Source of the DNA: Natrinema soli
GTDB taxonomy: Archaea; Halobacteriota; Halobacteria; Halobacteriales; Natrialbaceae
Assembly: GCF_028618695.1 (NCBI RefSeq)
Contig: NZ_JAQIVI010000095.1
Coordinates: forward strand, 1 to 34,388
Length of the DNA: 34,388 nucleotides
Reading direction: 5' to 3'
In this document: piece after piece, positions 23,754 through 32,133 of the stretch
Numbering within the stretch: the first letter of the stretch is position 1
Layout: the number at the start of each line of letters is the position of its first letter
Notes under the pieces: model-generated
The model's database searches: none
Seen by the model: only the letters and a program-made list of their open reading frames with translations
Told to the model about the DNA's origin: nothing
Program-made: the position numbers and the translations under genes

Positions 23754-25164
23754 AGGCGTCGCCCATCCATGTTCGGTTAAGGAGCGAAACCGACAGACGG
23801 TGATGTCTTGATGAGGTTATCTTCAGCAACCGCGTAGAGAGAGGTTGTGCTAAAAGAACTCTCTCCAACACTCATACGACGGCGATTGACTTCTCTCTTT
23901 CCAGCGGACTTCATCGAAGACATCGCGCGCGCGATGTCGTCCAACGCCGCCGGACGATCGACATCACGATGCTCGTCTGGACGCTGATCATGGGCTTCGC
24001 CGTCGATGGCGAAGCCCGTACCATCGCCGGATTTCAACGGGCGTACTCCGCAGCAACCAACCAGACCGTTGCCCGCTCAAGCTTCTACGACCGGTTCACG
24101 CCAGCACTCGCAGCACTGGTGAGCGACCTCCTTGAGCACGCTCTCGAGGAGGTCGCAGTTCCTCACACGATCGCGCCCCAGTTCGAGCTGTTCCGAGAGG
24201 TGCTGATCGCCGATGCAACCGTGTTCAGGTTGCATCGGCTTCTCGATGCGTTTCCAGCCACCCACTCGGATCAATCCGGTGCGAAACTCCACCTCGTGCA
24301 GAACGCGACCAAGCAGACGATCGAGCAGTTCCAGCTCACCGATGAACGCACCCACGAGAGCAGCCAGCTCCGCACCGGGAGCTGGCTGCGAGGCCGGCTG
24401 TTACTGTTCGATCTGTGCTTCTACAGTTTCCGCTGGTTCGCGTTGATCGACGAGAACGGCGGCTTCTTCCTGACTCGGCTGAAGTCGAACGCAAATCCGT
24501 TGATCGTCGGAGAGCGACGGAAATGGCGCGGGCGCGCCATTTCCTTGCCGGAGCGTCGTCTTCGGGACGTTCTGGGAGACCTGACTCGGGAGATCATCGA
24601 CGTAACCGTGGAGATCGAGTTCAAACGGCGGGCATACGCTGGGAAGCAATCGACAGATACGGTAGAGTTTCGCGTCGTCGGTGTCCTCGTTGCGGACACC
24701 GACGACTACCACCTGTACGTGACGAATCTGCCCGATGCGTTTACTCCCAGGCAGGTCGCAGCGCTGTACGGATTGCGGTAGGAAGTGGAGTTGCTGTTCC
24801 GGGAGCTGAAATCGCTGTACGGGTTGGAGAAGTTCCAGACGAGTGATCCAGCAATCGTTGAGCTGTTAGTGGTGGCGGCTCTGCTGACGCTGACGGTCAG
24901 CAGAGCCTTACTCGGGGAGTTTCAGGAGCTGTTCCCAGAGACCGTGTTCCCCCAGGAACGCTGGGCGAAGACCTTCCGGTCTCTCTCCCAGCTCATTCTC
25001 GAAGATCTGGCCCAGTCATTCGGCCATCCACCGCCGAACTTGCCGGAGTTGATGCTTCGTGACGCCTGCCAACCAGAGAAATCACGCCTCTTACTCGGCG
25101 AACGAGTGGCTAAAGCCTTCATGAGGCCGTCCAATGCTTAACCGAACACCAATGAGGCGTCGCC
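23754..25164 (+). mobile_element. ISH8-like element with 10-bp target duplication
   Basis: The element itself is 23764-25154 (1391 bp), bounded by inverted ends CATCCATGTTCGGTTAAG and CATTGGTGTTCGGTTAAG, identical except for three bases. Both sides carry the direct repeat AGGCGTCGCC (23754-23763 and 25155-25164), the 10-bp duplication typical of ISH8. The ends are intact, although the transposase is dead. It inserted beside the right end of the preceding IS4-family element. Confidence 0.85.
23847..25141 (+). pseudogene. ISH8-like transposase, inactivated twice
   Basis: The N-terminus (RRRLTSLFPADFIEDIAR) is in one frame and the rest (DITMLVWTLIMGFAVDGEAR onward) in another. The change lies at a GC-dinucleotide run at 23924-23933, and removing one GC pair would restore the frame. 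Further on, TAG at 24779-24781 replaces the Trp of the RWEVELLFRELK signature, which would be Y-x2-R-W-x2-E. Catalytic D (IADATVFRLHRLL) and D (LLLFDLCFYSF) remain readable. The original start may be GTG at 23847. Confidence 0.85.
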
Positions 25165-25179
25165 TCCGAATCTCCAGCA

Positions 25180-25308
25180 TCAGCAGGTTCTGACCCGACG
25201 ACACGGGATCAATTTGACCAGCAGTAATATAGGGAATCCGTGCAGACTGCAAAAACTCTGCGCTTCTATGGCTCCACAGTCATCGCAATACTCGTGGTTA
25301 GCGCTCAT
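25180..25308 (-). CDS. Possible 42-residue zinc-finger protein
   Basis: From ATG at 25308 the frame reads MSANHEYCDDCGAIEAQSFC, then SLH. This gives CxxC-x9-CxxH, a plausible single zinc site. The following residues are hydrophobic and basic and look less natural, so the gene may be truncated by the neighbouring IS insertion. No promoter is obvious. Confidence 0.35.
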   Translation of the reverse strand: MSANHEYCDDCGAIEAQSFCSLHGFPILLLVKLIPCRRVRTC

Positions 25309-25330
25309 CTGGAAGCACCTCATCAGGTTT

Positions 25331-25420
25331 CTGCGGTGGTACTGACTGCTACCGCCGCAGGTCATCGGCAGCGGAGCTTGGAAGTTACTCCAAGGAGCAG
25401 TTGTACGGACGGAACCGTAC
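25331..25420 (+). other. Two strong stem-loops ahead of a recombinase fragment
   Basis: An 11-bp stem (25331-25341 with 25350-25360, one G-T pair) with an 8-base loop is followed by a perfect 6-bp stem (GTACGG / CCGTAC, 25403-25420) with a 6-base loop. They sit 50-150 bases upstream of a serine-recombinase fragment. They could be the end of a lost transposon, a recombination site or an RNA; I cannot tell which. Confidence 0.4.
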
Positions 25421-25470
25421 CCAAAATGAGGCGAACTCTGGGAACCGGAAGGGGAGGACCCAGCAGATGA

Positions 25471-25773
25471 AGGAGTCAGTCCGACGAGTCGGGTGAGACA
25501 CGGGTGGTCATCTATGCGCGGGTGAGTTCTCAGGCGCCAGTAGAGGAAACCAACAGCATCGAACGCCAGTTGCTCAACCTCCACGAAATCATCGAAGAAA
25601 AGGGGTTCAATCTGGTGCACAAGCCTTTCACGGGCCCTTCTGTATCCGGAACAGAGATCAACCAGGAAGGACGGAAATCCCGTCACAAATTCCTTCAGAC
25701 GGACAGCGAAGAAAACAAACACAGGGAATGCCCGCCCGGACGGAACGGGCGGTCTTGTGGCAGACTGGCGTAG
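25471..25773 (+). pseudogene. N-terminal fragment of a serine recombinase
   Basis: The sequence VVIYARVSSQAPVEETNSIE followed by RQLLNLHEIIEEKGFNLV is the start of a resolvase-type catalytic domain. The nucleophile Ser lies in the YARVSSQ motif, and VSGTEINQEGRK follows near residue 60. After this the sequence becomes unrelated and ends at 25773, so the rest of the catalytic domain and the DNA-binding part are missing. The frame is open upstream to 25471, but the only good start is GTG at 25504. It is a relic of a resolvase or IS607-like element. Confidence 0.65.
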
Positions 25774-25785
25774 TGTTGGAAGGCG

Positions 25786-25795
25786 ATAATTTATG
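25786..25795 (+). promoter_or_regulatory. TATA-like box for the FAH-family gene
   Basis: ATAATTTATG is centred about 30 bases upstream of the ATG at 25820, which supports that start over the one at 25793. Confidence 0.45.
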
Positions 25796-25819
25796 CTACT
25801 GGCCATCTCACGGCACTGT

Positions 25820-26698
25820 ATGCGATTTGTCCGCTTCAACGAGGATCGACTAGGACTGCTCAACAACGACGGTACGGGCATTATCGACCTGACCGACCGC
25901 CTCGGCATCGAGTTACACGACCCGCTCCTGACGTACATCAAGGGCGACTACGACGCGAGTCAGTACGAGGACGCCACCCCCGACGTTGACCGGAGCGACG
26001 TCGAACTCGGCGCCCCCATCCACCGGCCTAGGAAGGTCATCGCCGCACCCCTGAACTACGAGAACCACATCGAGGAGGCAATCAGCGACCGTGACATTAC
26101 CACGGAAGAGTGGTTCAGCATCGAGGACAAGGGCTACTTCCTGAAGGCGCCTTCAAGTGTCGTCGGCCCTGACCACGGCGTCGAACTCCCCTTCTCGGAT
26201 CGCCGCATCGACCACGAGATCGAACTCGCCTTCGTCATGGCGGACGATGTAAAGGACATTGAGGCTGAGGACGCGTGGGACCACATCTTCGGGTACACCG
26301 TCCTGCTCGACATCTCCGTACGCGGCGACCAGGACCGCTCCAACCGGAAGTCATACGACACGTTCACCGTCATCGGGCCGTGCGTCGCCACGCCCGACGA
26401 AGTTGGCGACCCCCAGGACCTCCAGATGGAACTCCAGTTGAACGGCGACACCCAGCAGGACGAGAACACCGGCGATATGGTGTACACGTGCGCGGACGTC
26501 GTGCAGTACGCGAGTCTCGGCGCAACCATCGAAGCCGGGGACGTCATCACCACCGGGACGCCGGAGGGCGTCAGCCAACTCCACGACGGCGACACCATCC
26601 ACGCCGAAATCGAGAACGTCGGCGAGATGACCGTCGACGTCACCGAACGCGACACCCGGTTCACCGACGTCGACGTCCAGAAAGGCGGTCAAAAGTAG
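25820..26698 (+). CDS. Fumarylacetoacetate hydrolase family protein (probable fumarylpyruvate hydrolase)
   Basis: A 292-residue FAH-fold enzyme. Metal ligands are visible at E133 and E135 (IDHEIELAFVM) and D164 (YTVLLDISVRGDQ). The GTPEGVSQLHDGD loop near the end is typical of the family, as is KVIAAPLNYENH near 72. FAH-family enzymes cleave C-C bonds in acylpyruvates. Given the gentisate dioxygenase 5 kb away, hydrolysis of fumarylpyruvate to fumarate and pyruvate is the best guess. Other FAH-family activities, such as those of the homoprotocatechuate pathway, are not excluded. The start at 25820 fits a leaderless mRNA. The gene is followed on the opposite strand by remnants of a second gentisate dioxygenase. 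Confidence 0.88.
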   Translation: MRFVRFNEDRLGLLNNDGTGIIDLTDRLGIELHDPLLTYIKGDYDASQYEDATPDVDRSDVELGAPIHRPRKVIAAPLNYENHIEEAISDRDITTEEWFSIEDKGYFLKAPSSVVGPDHGVELPFSDRRIDHEIELAFVMADDVKDIEAEDAWDHIFGYTVLLDISVRGDQDRSNRKSYDTFTVIGPCVATPDEVGDPQDLQMELQLNGDTQQDENTGDMVYTCADVVQYASLGATIEAGDVITTGTPEGVSQLHDGDTIHAEIENVGEMTVDVTERDTRFTDVDVQKGGQK

Positions 26699-26783
26699 CT
26701 ACGAACCTCGCTGCTTCTCGTATTAGTGAAACGGCATCGATACGACTGTGTACTGGCAATCCCGAGATGGAGACGACCGGTAT

Positions 26784-26864
26784 CTACGAGTTCGGCTGGG
26801 CTTCAATGTAGAAGTTGGACGCTTCCAGCACCGGGGGGTCCGTCATGCCGAGCAAAATCGCCTC
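26784..26864 (-). pseudogene. Tail of a second gentisate 1,2-dioxygenase gene
   Basis: Twenty-six codons plus stop, reading EAILLGMTDPPVLEASNFYI and then EAQPNS. They align without gaps to the C-terminus of the intact dioxygenase (EAILLGITDEPVLRALNFYA, EAQPS). The differences show it was a distinct, diverged copy, not a recent duplicate. Everything upstream is missing, so the gene has been deleted down to its end. Confidence 0.75.
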
Positions 26865-26940
26865 TGTTCAACGTAGGGAGAGCAAAACCCAGAGAGGAGA
26901 CACACCACCAGTCCCGGCGTTAGTGCGGATTTACTCTTCT

Positions 26941-27123
26941 TTAACCGGGATCAATATTCCATTCGGCAAACTTCTCGCTGTAGAACTCGGAGTGTTCGTC
27001 AAGACACTGTAACTGGTCGGGTATCTTCTCCTCGTGGAGCGCGCGTATCTCACTCCACGATTTCGTCTCGATCTCGTCATAGGTATCGGTCACTATTGTC
27101 GTTTCGGGGTAGTCGACGACTTC
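26941..27123 (-). pseudogene. N-terminal fragment of a PaaK-like CoA ligase
   Basis: The frame reads EVVDYPETTIVTDTYDEIET, then KSWSEIRALHEEKIPDQLQC and EFYSEKFAEWNIDPG before TAA. This resembles the start of phenylacetate-CoA-ligase-type AMP-forming enzymes, where a segment of the form L-x-x-E-(K/R)-(L/I) followed by SPFYRxKF is typical. No start codon remains, a stop lies just upstream, and the catalytic parts are absent. Such a ligase would fit activation of hydroxybenzoate to its CoA thioester. Confidence 0.55.
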
Positions 27124-27327
27124 GCGTTGGCGTCACCTTGTTTACGTCGGTTCCTCAGTACATGATTGTTGACAGTGCCTGCAGGCCTGGTCCAAGGACA
27201 CGAGCGGTCATGTGTATGTATGTTATTCACCTAAAGTGCCGTTCCTTGAAGACGGGCACGTATTATCCCGTTTCTTGATTCTAATAAGTCATTCGGTGAC
27301 GGGAGGAGGTAATTAAAAGTTTCGGTA
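27124..27327. other. Intergenic region left of the IS481-like element
   Basis: Mixed AT-rich sequence without a gene. Confidence 0.35.
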
Positions 27328-28359
27328 TGCCGGTACGCTGTGGACTCTGCGAATTATTTCGTTGCATCTCCACCCCCATCAGCCACGGCCAGTGACGCCG
27401 CGTCCTGGGCGGTTGGCAACAATCTATCAAATGCTTCGGCTGGCGTCTCCAGCTCGTCGTACCTGAGGCTCTGGTGCGGGCGGTCCTGGTTGTAGTACTC
27501 GAGGAACGCCTCGAGTGAGTCGAACCGCCAGCGGTGCTTCTCGTAGGTCTGGAAGAACCGCTCGATCTTCCCGTTCGATTGCGGTCGACCCACCTGGCAG
27601 AGCGTTTGCTTGATGTCGTTATCGGCGAGATAGCTCTCGAACTGGTGGTCGGCCTCGCCGTGGTCATCGCGGGTATTCGCGTAGAACTCCGTGCCGTGGT
27701 CGGTAATCACCTCGAGGAGCTCGCCAGTGTCGGTATATTCCGTCCGGACCTCGTCGAGGAGCTCGATGCTTGCGTCACCGGATCGTGCATCGGTCTCGAT
27801 CATCCCGAGGACTTTGGTGACGCATCGTCCTCGACGGCGAGACACCATTGCTTACGGCTGTTTTCGAACCAGTCCATGTGGACGGTCACGAGCGAGTACT
27901 CGCGTTCCCAGCGGACCCACGGCCGCTTCCGGCCCTGTTTATTCGGATTCTCGGTCACGTGTTCGTACTCCTGGAGGATGGCGTGGACGCGGTTGTTGTC
28001 GATCGTGAGGCCGTCACGCGAGCGGAGAACGTGCGCGATGGCTTCGGCGCCCTGCTCGTGGCGGGCGTAGAGCTCGAGGATGCGGTCGACGAGATTGGCT
28101 GGATACTCGGCGTAGGGCTTCCGGCCCGGCGTCTGGAGCGTGGGGAGCTCGCCCGTGTCGCGATACTCCTTGGCGAGTTGCTGGACGCGGCGCCGGCTGA
28201 TCTCGAAGCGCTCGGCGACGTACTGCGTGTCCAGCTCGTGATCGACAACGAGGTGACAGACCCGGTCGACATCGTCCTGGTCCAGCTGCACCTGACACCG
28301 ACGATTCAGGGGGTCATAATCCCGACGAAATCTTTCCCAGATTCCACAGTGTGCCGGTA
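27328..28359 (-). mobile_element. IS481-family-like element, about 1032 bp
   Basis: The ends are inverted repeats: TGCCGGTACGCTGTGG starting at 27328 and TACCGGCACACTGTGG reading inward from 28359, with similarity continuing about 20 bases further in. It contains one transposase gene, frameshifted. No clear target duplication is seen in the flanks. Confidence 0.65.
27354..28291 (-). pseudogene. IS481-like transposase with a frameshift
   Basis: The N-terminal half (from a possible GTG at 28291) has an HTH, VDHELDTQYVAERFEISRRR, then RPWVRWEREYSLVTVHMDWF containing the first catalytic Asp. The frame breaks at about 27815-27830 (AVEDDAS to KVLGMIETDARSG), consistent with one missing base. The second half has VITDHGTEFYA (second Asp) and NGKIERFFQTYEKHRWRF (Glu). 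Except for this lesion the sequence is complete, so it was active recently. Confidence 0.8.
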
Positions 28360-28369
28360 CGCACCCACT

Positions 28370-28456
28370 GTCAGGCCGAACGCATGGTTCCGTGAATGCC
28401 ACGAACTTGTCCTCACCGCCGCGGCCTACAACCTCGAACAAGCACTCAAACAGTGA
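28370..28456 (+). pseudogene. C-terminal tail of an IS5-like transposase
   Basis: The frame reads VRPNAWFRECHELVLTAAAY followed by NLEQALKQ and TGA. This matches the end of haloarchaeal IS5-type transposases, where R-x-W-x-R-x-F-x-E-hydrophobic and a final VYNxxQ are usual. The rest of the gene is lost, and the neighbouring IS481-like element begins immediately upstream, suggesting it inserted into this older IS. Confidence 0.5.
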
Positions 28457-28696
28457 TCCCTACGCCTTTCGTGGATTCAATAAAGCAGTCGGAACGAAAA
28501 TCCGCATCCCACCGGGGACACTGCAGACGTTTGTAGAAATACTGGTATGTAGGGCGGCTTGCTCGTGGTTGTCGCACTGAACGTTGCAGCCTCCGGTAGT
28601 GACCACGACGATCAGGGTTCAACCGAGTTAGTCGCCGAGGTTGCAGTAGGCTTGCCTAATCGAAAAATTGATTTGCATCGTCTCGTATTAGCGTTA

Positions 28697-29692
28697 ATGG
28701 AACGAATTCTGTTGGCGAACAGCGCGTTTGAGGGCGACAACAACGCCTACCTCTTCACCGATGGCTCTGAGACAGTACTCGTCGACACGGGCGACTGGAT
28801 GAACGCGACACGAACCCAGCTGGAGGCCGGACTCGCAGACCATAGTGTCTCGATGGCCGACGTTGACCGCGTCTTCCTCACCCACTGGCATCCGGACCAC
28901 ACTGGATTAGCGGGGAGAATCCAAAAAGAGAGCGGTGCGATAGTACATGTACACGAAGCTGACGCACCACTCGTCGAAACCAACGAGCATGCATGGGAGG
29001 AGATGAAGGCCAAACAGCAAGCCCTGTTCGAGGTGTGGGGGATGCCCGACGAGGACCGAGCGGCTCTCACTGAGGAGATGTCGAACGCCCTTGAACTGGA
29101 CTACGCCAAACCGACGGTCGAACCGTTCGTGGACGGAGACACGTTCTCGGTCAACGGAAACGAACTCAGGGTCGTACACACGTCGGGGCATGCGGATGGA
29201 CTGTGCATCTTCGAGATGGAACTTGACGGCAGGCACGGCGTCTTCTCCGGCGACGCACTTCTCCCCAAGTACACGCCGAACGTCGGCGGCGCAGACGTCC
29301 GCGTCGAGCGGCCTCTTGAGAAATACCTGCGTGCACTCCGTCACATCGCCGACGCGAGCTACGACCGCGCGTGGCCGGGACACCGCGACCCAATTGACGA
29401 CCCGACGGCGCGCGCCGAGGAGATCATTCACCACCACGAGGAACGTGCGTGGCGGGTCCTAGATGTCCTTCGGCGCGACGGACCCAGCAACCCGTGGGCG
29501 GTGAGTGCGGCGCTGTTCGGTAACCTCCACGGAATCCATATCCTCCACGGCCCCGGTGAGGTGTACGCTCACCTTGAGCACCTCGAACGTGAGGGATTCG
29601 TCGAGGCTGACGGAGGGAAATACCAACTGACCGACGACGCACGAAGCGCGCTCGACACTAGCAGTGAGGATCGCTGGCCGCTCAACGCGTGA
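28697..29692 (+). CDS. MBL-fold metallo-hydrolase with C-terminal winged helix
   Basis: From ATG at 28697 the protein has 331 residues. The metal-binding motif HWHPDH is at 63-68 (LTHWHPDHTG), with SGHADG and FSGDALL further on as the third and later ligands. Helices after residue 195 lead into a winged-helix-like C-terminus (VYAHLEHLEREGFVEADGGK). This layout is typical of MBL hydrolases acting on thioesters or lactones. In an aromatic-catabolism island it might hydrolyse a CoA thioester, but the substrate is unknown. The frame upstream of 28697 is open but not protein-like. It lies between IS elements, so its original neighbours are uncertain. Confidence 0.85.
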   Translation: MERILLANSAFEGDNNAYLFTDGSETVLVDTGDWMNATRTQLEAGLADHSVSMADVDRVFLTHWHPDHTGLAGRIQKESGAIVHVHEADAPLVETNEHAWEEMKAKQQALFEVWGMPDEDRAALTEEMSNALELDYAKPTVEPFVDGDTFSVNGNELRVVHTSGHADGLCIFEMELDGRHGVFSGDALLPKYTPNVGGADVRVERPLEKYLRALRHIADASYDRAWPGHRDPIDDPTARAEEIIHHHEERAWRVLDVLRRDGPSNPWAVSAALFGNLHGIHILHGPGEVYAHLEHLEREGFVEADGGKYQLTDDARSALDTSSEDRWPLNA

Positions 29693-29839
29693 CGGCGGAG
29701 CATTCCACCTGGACGACTACTAGCTCGTGGTCTCTTCCCGCCACAATCCTCGAACGCGATGGGCCTGACGTCTGGCGACCGCAGGGCTTCGAATCTGACC
29801 GGATCTTCCGATACTTGCTCCACGTCCCCTGCTGCCGCC

Positions 29840-29980
29840 AAATACACGAGGTGGGATAGTGACTCGCCCCTCCGAATTTCACGTGGATCCCGTGCATTTC
29901 GCCGAAGAGTTTGACAGCGACGTCCCATGGCGTCGGTCGATGTATGCGGATGACGCATTCAAGAATCCGCTGGCTTCGAT
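29840..29980 (+). pseudogene. Gene fragment cut by the IS6-like element
   Basis: An open frame contains SEFHVDPVHFAEEFDSDVPW, then RRSMYADDAFKNPLASM, and runs directly into the left IS end. The composition looks like a real haloarchaeal enzyme, but I cannot name the family. The continuation is not found on the right side of the IS. Confidence 0.4.
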
Positions 29981-30678
29981 GGGGCAGTGTTCAGATAAGG
30001 TCGAAGGATGAGGCGAACGTGGTTTCTTGGTGTCCATGCAAGAACCAGACCGCCTCATCGAATGTAGCGACTTTCCGGAGTTAGAGTTTGTGGAGCGAGA
30101 GGCGACACCCGAGCCAGCGATGAAGCTCGGTATCCAACTGCATTTGGCGGGATTGTCGCTGTCGGATACCGTCCCTGTCTTGGAGGGCCTGGGTGTCAAC
30201 CGGTGTCGCACTACCGTTCAGAACTGGATTCAGAAGGCCGACCTACAGCCTGCCGAGGGTCACGACCCGAATCATGTCGTCGTCGACGAGACCGTGATTC
30301 AGGTCAACGATCAACGTTACTGGCTGTACGCTGCTGTCGATCCCGACACCAACCGCCTGCTCCACGTGCGTCTCTATCCGACCAGAACCACCGCGCTCAC
30401 GGAGATGTTCCTCGCAGAACTCAAAGAGAAACATCTCGTCGACGATGCACTCTTTCTGGTCGACGGAGCGCCCTGGCTGCAGGCGGCCTGTCATCATCAC
30501 GGCCTCCGATTCCAGTATAACACCCACGGGAATCGGAATAGCGTCGAACGCGTCTTCAAGGAGCTCAAACGCCGGACGAACGCCTTTGCAAACCACTTCA
30601 GCGCCACACCAGAAACCGCAGAAACGTGGCTCCAATCGTTCGCAGTTTGCTGGAACCAGCTAATCTAAACAATGCCCC
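29981..30678 (+). mobile_element. IS6-family element, 698 bp
   Basis: The inverted ends are GGGGCAGTGTTCAGATAAG (29981-29999) and, on the other strand from 30678, GGGGCATTGTTTAGATTAG: 16 of 19 bases match. It contains one intact transposase gene. The adjacent 8 bases on each side differ, so no target duplication is present, as is often the case after IS6 cointegrate formation or later deletion. Confidence 0.8.
30027..30668 (+). CDS. IS6-family transposase
   Basis: A 213-residue enzyme with a short N-terminal HTH (LAGLSLSDTVPVLEGLGVNR) and DDE residues D87 (VVVDETVIQVNDQRYWLYAA), D146 (LFLVDGAPW) and E174 (GNRNSVERVFKELKRRT). The length and motifs are those of an intact IS6 enzyme. The start could instead be the ATG at 30036. 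Confidence 0.92.
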   Translation: MVSMQEPDRLIECSDFPELEFVEREATPEPAMKLGIQLHLAGLSLSDTVPVLEGLGVNRCRTTVQNWIQKADLQPAEGHDPNHVVVDETVIQVNDQRYWLYAAVDPDTNRLLHVRLYPTRTTALTEMFLAELKEKHLVDDALFLVDGAPWLQAACHHHGLRFQYNTHGNRNSVERVFKELKRRTNAFANHFSATPETAETWLQSFAVCWNQLI

Positions 30679-30940
30679 GGTAGTCGCCTGACCCCCGCTC
30701 TGAAGCTTGCTCATCCGTAGTGGCGTCAGCTGGATCGACGAGATCACAATCTCCGCTTCTGAACACCTCAATGGAATTGAAAAGATGCTATAGGGAAAGG
30801 CCACCTGAGTTCTGATCAGAGACCAGAGAGCGAACTCTAAACGGTGGCTCGTCAGGCAAAATAGATTGGACAGCCTCTATCACTGAGGTTGGAAACGCGA
30901 GACGGTGTTGCAAACAGCCTGTTGTCTGCCGACTGCTTGA
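30679..30940. other. Intergenic region between IS6 and gentisate dioxygenase
   Basis: No gene or obvious regulatory element. It lies after the 3' end of the dioxygenase gene. Confidence 0.4.
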
Positions 30941-32017
30941 TTAGCTTGGTTGTGCTTCCGCGTAGAAGTTGAGCGCGCGCAGCACTGGTTCGTCGGTGAT
31001 GCCTAGCAGGATGGCCTCCTCGTCGTCGGGCTCGTGGTGGTGAATCTCGTCCGACGGCACCACGAAGATGTCCTTCTCCCCCCACTCCAGTGCCTCGTCG
31101 CCAACGTGGGTGACGCCCTCGCCCTCGATGACGAAGTACACCTCCGTGGAGTTGTGGAAGTGGTCGTCGGTGGCCTCCTGGAGGAGTTGTGCGCGGAACG
31201 ACATCGTCGGCGTCACGGGCGCCTCGCCGGTCGCCGGGTTAACGTACGCCATGCTGTGGCCGTCGTAGGGATCCGGGTCGTCGTTGTCCGCGTGCTGGCG
31301 CAGCGCCTCCAGCATCTCCGCCCAGCCGAAGCGGTACGGCGGCGTCGGCTCCTGATTCCCCTCGAACGGTCCGGGGATGGAGCCGTCGTCGTCCGCGTTG
31401 GTCGGGCGACCGCGGCCGTACTGAGAGTCCCAGTAGCCCTGTGTCTTCGTCACCGGCTGGCGCTCCAGTTCGTGGTTCTCGAAGACGTGGGAGTTGTTCA
31501 GGGTGTCGAGGAACAGCGGCAGGTCGAGGATGTCCAGCCACGCCGCCGTCTTGTCGGAGTCGTTGACGTGGTCGTGCCACTCCCACTGCGGGGTGGTGAT
31601 GAGGTCGTGGTCGTGCATCGGGAACTCCTCGCCCGCGACGACCGTCTTCATCTCCTCGTGGCCGTCGATGGTGAACCGGAGCGCACTCGCGGCGTGGCGG
31701 TGCGCGGGCGCAGTCTCACCGGGCGAGACGGTCTGGACGCCCACGTAGATGGTGTTCGAAATCGCGTGGGGCGCGTTGATGGGGACGGCGACCCGCCGCT
31801 GGAAACCCGGTGGCAGGTCCTCGATGGGCACGTCCTCCTCGATGCCGTCGATTGCCGCCTGGATGTCTTCCCACTTCCAGATGTTCGCGCCGATATCGTC
31901 CACGAGGTTCCCGAAGTCGTCCTCGACCTCCCACAGCGGCCGTAGACTGTGCTCCTCGAGGATGCCCCGCGTCTCGGAACTCAAATCTAGGGAGTCCTCG
32001 GGCTCTTGCTGTGCCAT
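30941..32017 (-). CDS. Gentisate 1,2-dioxygenase
   Basis: A 358-residue double-cupin enzyme that opens the ring of gentisate to give maleylpyruvate, using Fe(II) and O2. The N-terminal cupin carries the iron ligands H106 and H108 (TAPAHRHAASALRF) and H148 (WEWHDH); SPGETAPAHRH is typical of the family. The C-terminal cupin is seen in DDHFHNSTEVYFVIEGEG and EIHHHEPDDEEAILLG. The TATA-like ACTTATGC (minus strand, 32041-32048) is 28 bases upstream of the ATG at 32017, preferring that start over 32026. It is the most diagnostic gene of the aromatic island. A diverged tail of a second copy lies at 26784. Confidence 0.92.
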   Translation of the reverse strand: MAQQEPEDSLDLSSETRGILEEHSLRPLWEVEDDFGNLVDDIGANIWKWEDIQAAIDGIEEDVPIEDLPPGFQRRVAVPINAPHAISNTIYVGVQTVSPGETAPAHRHAASALRFTIDGHEEMKTVVAGEEFPMHDHDLITTPQWEWHDHVNDSDKTAAWLDILDLPLFLDTLNNSHVFENHELERQPVTKTQGYWDSQYGRGRPTNADDDGSIPGPFEGNQEPTPPYRFGWAEMLEALRQHADNDDPDPYDGHSMAYVNPATGEAPVTPTMSFRAQLLQEATDDHFHNSTEVYFVIEGEGVTHVGDEALEWGEKDIFVVPSDEIHHHEPDDEEAILLGITDEPVLRALNFYAEAQPS

Positions 32018-32040
32018 AGTAGTCATTTACCACTCATTCG

Positions 32041-32048
32041 GCATAAGT
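32041..32048 (-). promoter_or_regulatory. TATA-like box of the gentisate dioxygenase gene
   Basis: The minus strand reads ACTTATGC, centred 28 bases upstream of the ATG at 32017, consistent with a leaderless mRNA. Confidence 0.45.
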
Positions 32049-32133
32049 GTGTTGGAGACAGTTAGCGGCGGTGTAGGTTGATGGGTAGTAACAGTTTGTA
32101 CTCCCATCCTCGGATTTCTGAACGTAGCTGTCA

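Noticed and set aside
25504..25773. Complete resolvase gene
   Set aside because: Only about the first 60 residues fit the catalytic domain. The rest is unrelated, and the DNA-binding part is missing.
27848..28456. A 202-residue plus-strand open frame across the IS481-like element
   Set aside because: Most of it is antisense to the transposase. Only the last 28 codons, right of the IS end, look like a real (IS5-type) tail.
31034..31945. A 303-residue plus-strand open frame opposite the gentisate dioxygenase gene
   Set aside because: It is the GC-rich antisense shadow of a well-supported gene. Its translation is Val/Arg-rich with no family-like motif.
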